Shown here piece after piece: positions 62,705 through 64,000 of a stretch of DNA of 64,000 nucleotides (position 1 is the stretch's first letter; each line of letters begins with the position of its first letter). The stretch covers positions 1 to 64,000 of the forward strand of contig JAJRRS010000038.1 of NCBI GenBank assembly GCA_024279275.1, in the 5' to 3' direction. Source of the DNA: Planctomycetota bacterium (GTDB lineage: Bacteria; Planctomycetota; Phycisphaerae; Phycisphaerales; Phycisphaeraceae). A program made the position numbers and the translations under genes. The notes under the pieces were generated by a model. It was not told the origin of the DNA and ran no database searches. It saw only the letters and a program-made list of their open reading frames with translations.

Positions 62705-63127
62705 ATGCAATTCCACCATACCGGGCTTGACCCCACACACCACGCGCTGCTGCACGAAGAATGGGAACGGCTTAACAACCCCGCCCAACGTAAAAAAATA
62801 AAAACCAGCCGAAGCAAGCAGAGCCAGCAGACGCCCGTGTGTTCGCCCGAACTCTCGCCAGTCATCACCGTATTGCCCGGCCTGATCCGCCTGGTCAACG
62901 AATGCACCGATCGACCCGTCACCAAGTTCCGCCCGACCATCAAACGCATGATCCTGGAACAACTCTTCATGGAAGCCGCCGGCGACTCGATCATCGACCC
63001 ACACCAGAACGTGCAGGTCGAAAGTTATGTCGAACTGACCATCTGTGTCCTGGTCCGCGTCCGCGAGAATTCGCTCGGACAGGATGAATGGTCCGATGCA
63101 CCCGTCACGCCACAGATGTTCGGCTAA
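62705..63127 (+). CDS. Hypothetical cytosolic protein
   Basis: 140 aa; GGGAGG 8 nt before ATG; no recognised domain. Confidence 0.55.
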   Translation: MQFHHTGLDPTHHALLHEEWERLNNPAQRKKIKTSRSKQSQQTPVCSPELSPVITVLPGLIRLVNECTDRPVTKFRPTIKRMILEQLFMEAAGDSIIDPHQNVQVESYVELTICVLVRVRENSLGQDEWSDAPVTPQMFG

Positions 63128-63271
63128 CTCCCAATGCTCGTTTTCATACCGCGTCTGCTATCCGTGAACCCCGCATGGGAATGCGGTGCTACGCAGATAT
63201 CCATACTCGCTGCAACAGATGCACACGATAAACACACCCTCGATTTACCCCATAACCTAACCCGCAGAACC

Positions 63272-63309
63272 CTGGCTTGCCGTTTAGCGGCGGATCCCAG
63301 ATCCGCGCG
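63272..63309. repeat. REP-like short palindromic repeat, second family, copy 2
   Basis: tggcttGCCGtttagCGGCGGATCccaGATCCGCgcg; matches 57566..57602. Confidence 0.7.
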
Positions 63310-63366
63310 TTGGCCCAACAGACCAAGCCTTGCCTCACCCGCCCCGCTGTGCGATGGTGTTGCACC

Positions 63367-64000
63367 ATGACTTCACAGCCACATAAAGATAACGCACCCA
63401 CGGGGACATCCGGGGAAATATCCGGGGACGGGACGCGCTGGGTCAGCCCGTTCCCGGACCTCGGCGGACTCTACCTCTTGATCGCTGGGATCGTGTTGGG
63501 CATCCTGCTTGGCCCCGCAGTACTCGGTCGCCTCGCACCCTCGATCTACGAAGACGCATTCGTCGGCGGAGCGGAACAGAAACAGGCACTCTTTGAGAAC
63601 CAAACCGAGATCGAAGCACAGGCCCAGACCCTCCAAGAGGTCGGCTTAACCGACGCCGCCATCCCCCAACACCTCCTGATGATCAAACAACAGGAGATCC
63701 TCTGGCACGCTGTAAAACAGCAACACCTCAACACCCTCGCCGGCTGGACTACCGCGCTGATGCTCGCTGTCATCGCGGTGATGATGCTCGAATCCCTGAT
63801 GAGTCCGGACACACAATCAGCCGGCACGTTTGAGGTGCCGCCAGCGATAGGCCGCCTGGTCGCCGCTCGCTACGCCTTGTGCGCGATCTGGATCACGATC
63901 ATGCTCGCGCAGCCCAAACTTCTGGCCCAGTTGCCGATCCTCTTCGCCGGGCTGTTGATTATCGTGTCCGTCGCGGTCGCGCTGGTCCCGCTTGGTCCCA
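63367..64000 (+). CDS. Hypothetical multi-TM protein (partial, runs off right edge)
   Basis: Open frame from ATG 63367 to the window end: MTSQPHKDNAPTGTSGEISGDGTRWVSPFPDLGGLYLLIAGIVLGILLGPAVLG...; absent from ORF track because no stop in window. Confidence 0.65.
   Translation, partial: MTSQPHKDNAPTGTSGEISGDGTRWVSPFPDLGGLYLLIAGIVLGILLGPAVLGRLAPSIYEDAFVGGAEQKQALFENQTEIEAQAQTLQEVGLTDAAIPQHLLMIKQQEILWHAVKQQHLNTLAGWTTALMLAVIAVMMLESLMSPDTQSAGTFEVPPAIGRLVAARYALCAIWITIMLAQPKLLAQLPILFAGLLIIVSVAVALVPLGP

Overview
GC-rich bacterial chromosome segment, most likely a planctomycete of the Phycisphaerae type (inferred from gene content, zinc-ribbon membrane proteins and the AroDE fusion; not verified by search). 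About 45 protein genes and one tRNA (Gln, CTG) are supported. Main blocks: (1) guanine deaminase entering from the left on the minus strand with a TTG start that the ATG-only ORF track misses; (2) two tandem ~800-aa proteins fusing a flavin/pyridine-nucleotide reductase to a NapH/NosR/CcoG-like polyferredoxin membrane module, with the C-terminal-type FAD 'GLYxAGxI(T)G' segment placed N-terminally (apparent circular permutation); (3) glutamate dehydrogenase, aldehyde dehydrogenase, GH63-like glycosidase, PAC2, RraB-like, rpe, pgk, GcvT/YgfZ-like, two STAS proteins; (4) a beta-carbonic anhydrase broken by a 1-nt deletion in a C6 run; (5) DinB-like proteins, TetR, OppF-like ATPase, HtrA, panB, exo/endonuclease, LOG and an ABC exporter pair; (6) a REP/RAYT locus (IS200-like Y1 transposase flanked by twin-hairpin repeats); (7) a ~15-kb alternative complex III + caa3-type cytochrome oxidase cluster; (8) PpiC-like isomerase, YraN, AroDE, DUF1015, methyltransferase, class-II-like cytochrome c, and an ECF sigma factor next to a putative anti-sigma/pseudopilin-like hybrid. 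Structure not explained by genes includes a nested ~226-bp inverted-repeat element, two REP-like families, an AT-rich cruciform, a dispersed 9-nt CCGGGG-type low-complexity motif in both genes and spacers, 7-nt tandem repeats just before start codons, and a recurrent -10-like hexamer 6-9 nt before ATG suggesting leaderless transcription. No CRISPR array, rRNA or prophage was seen.
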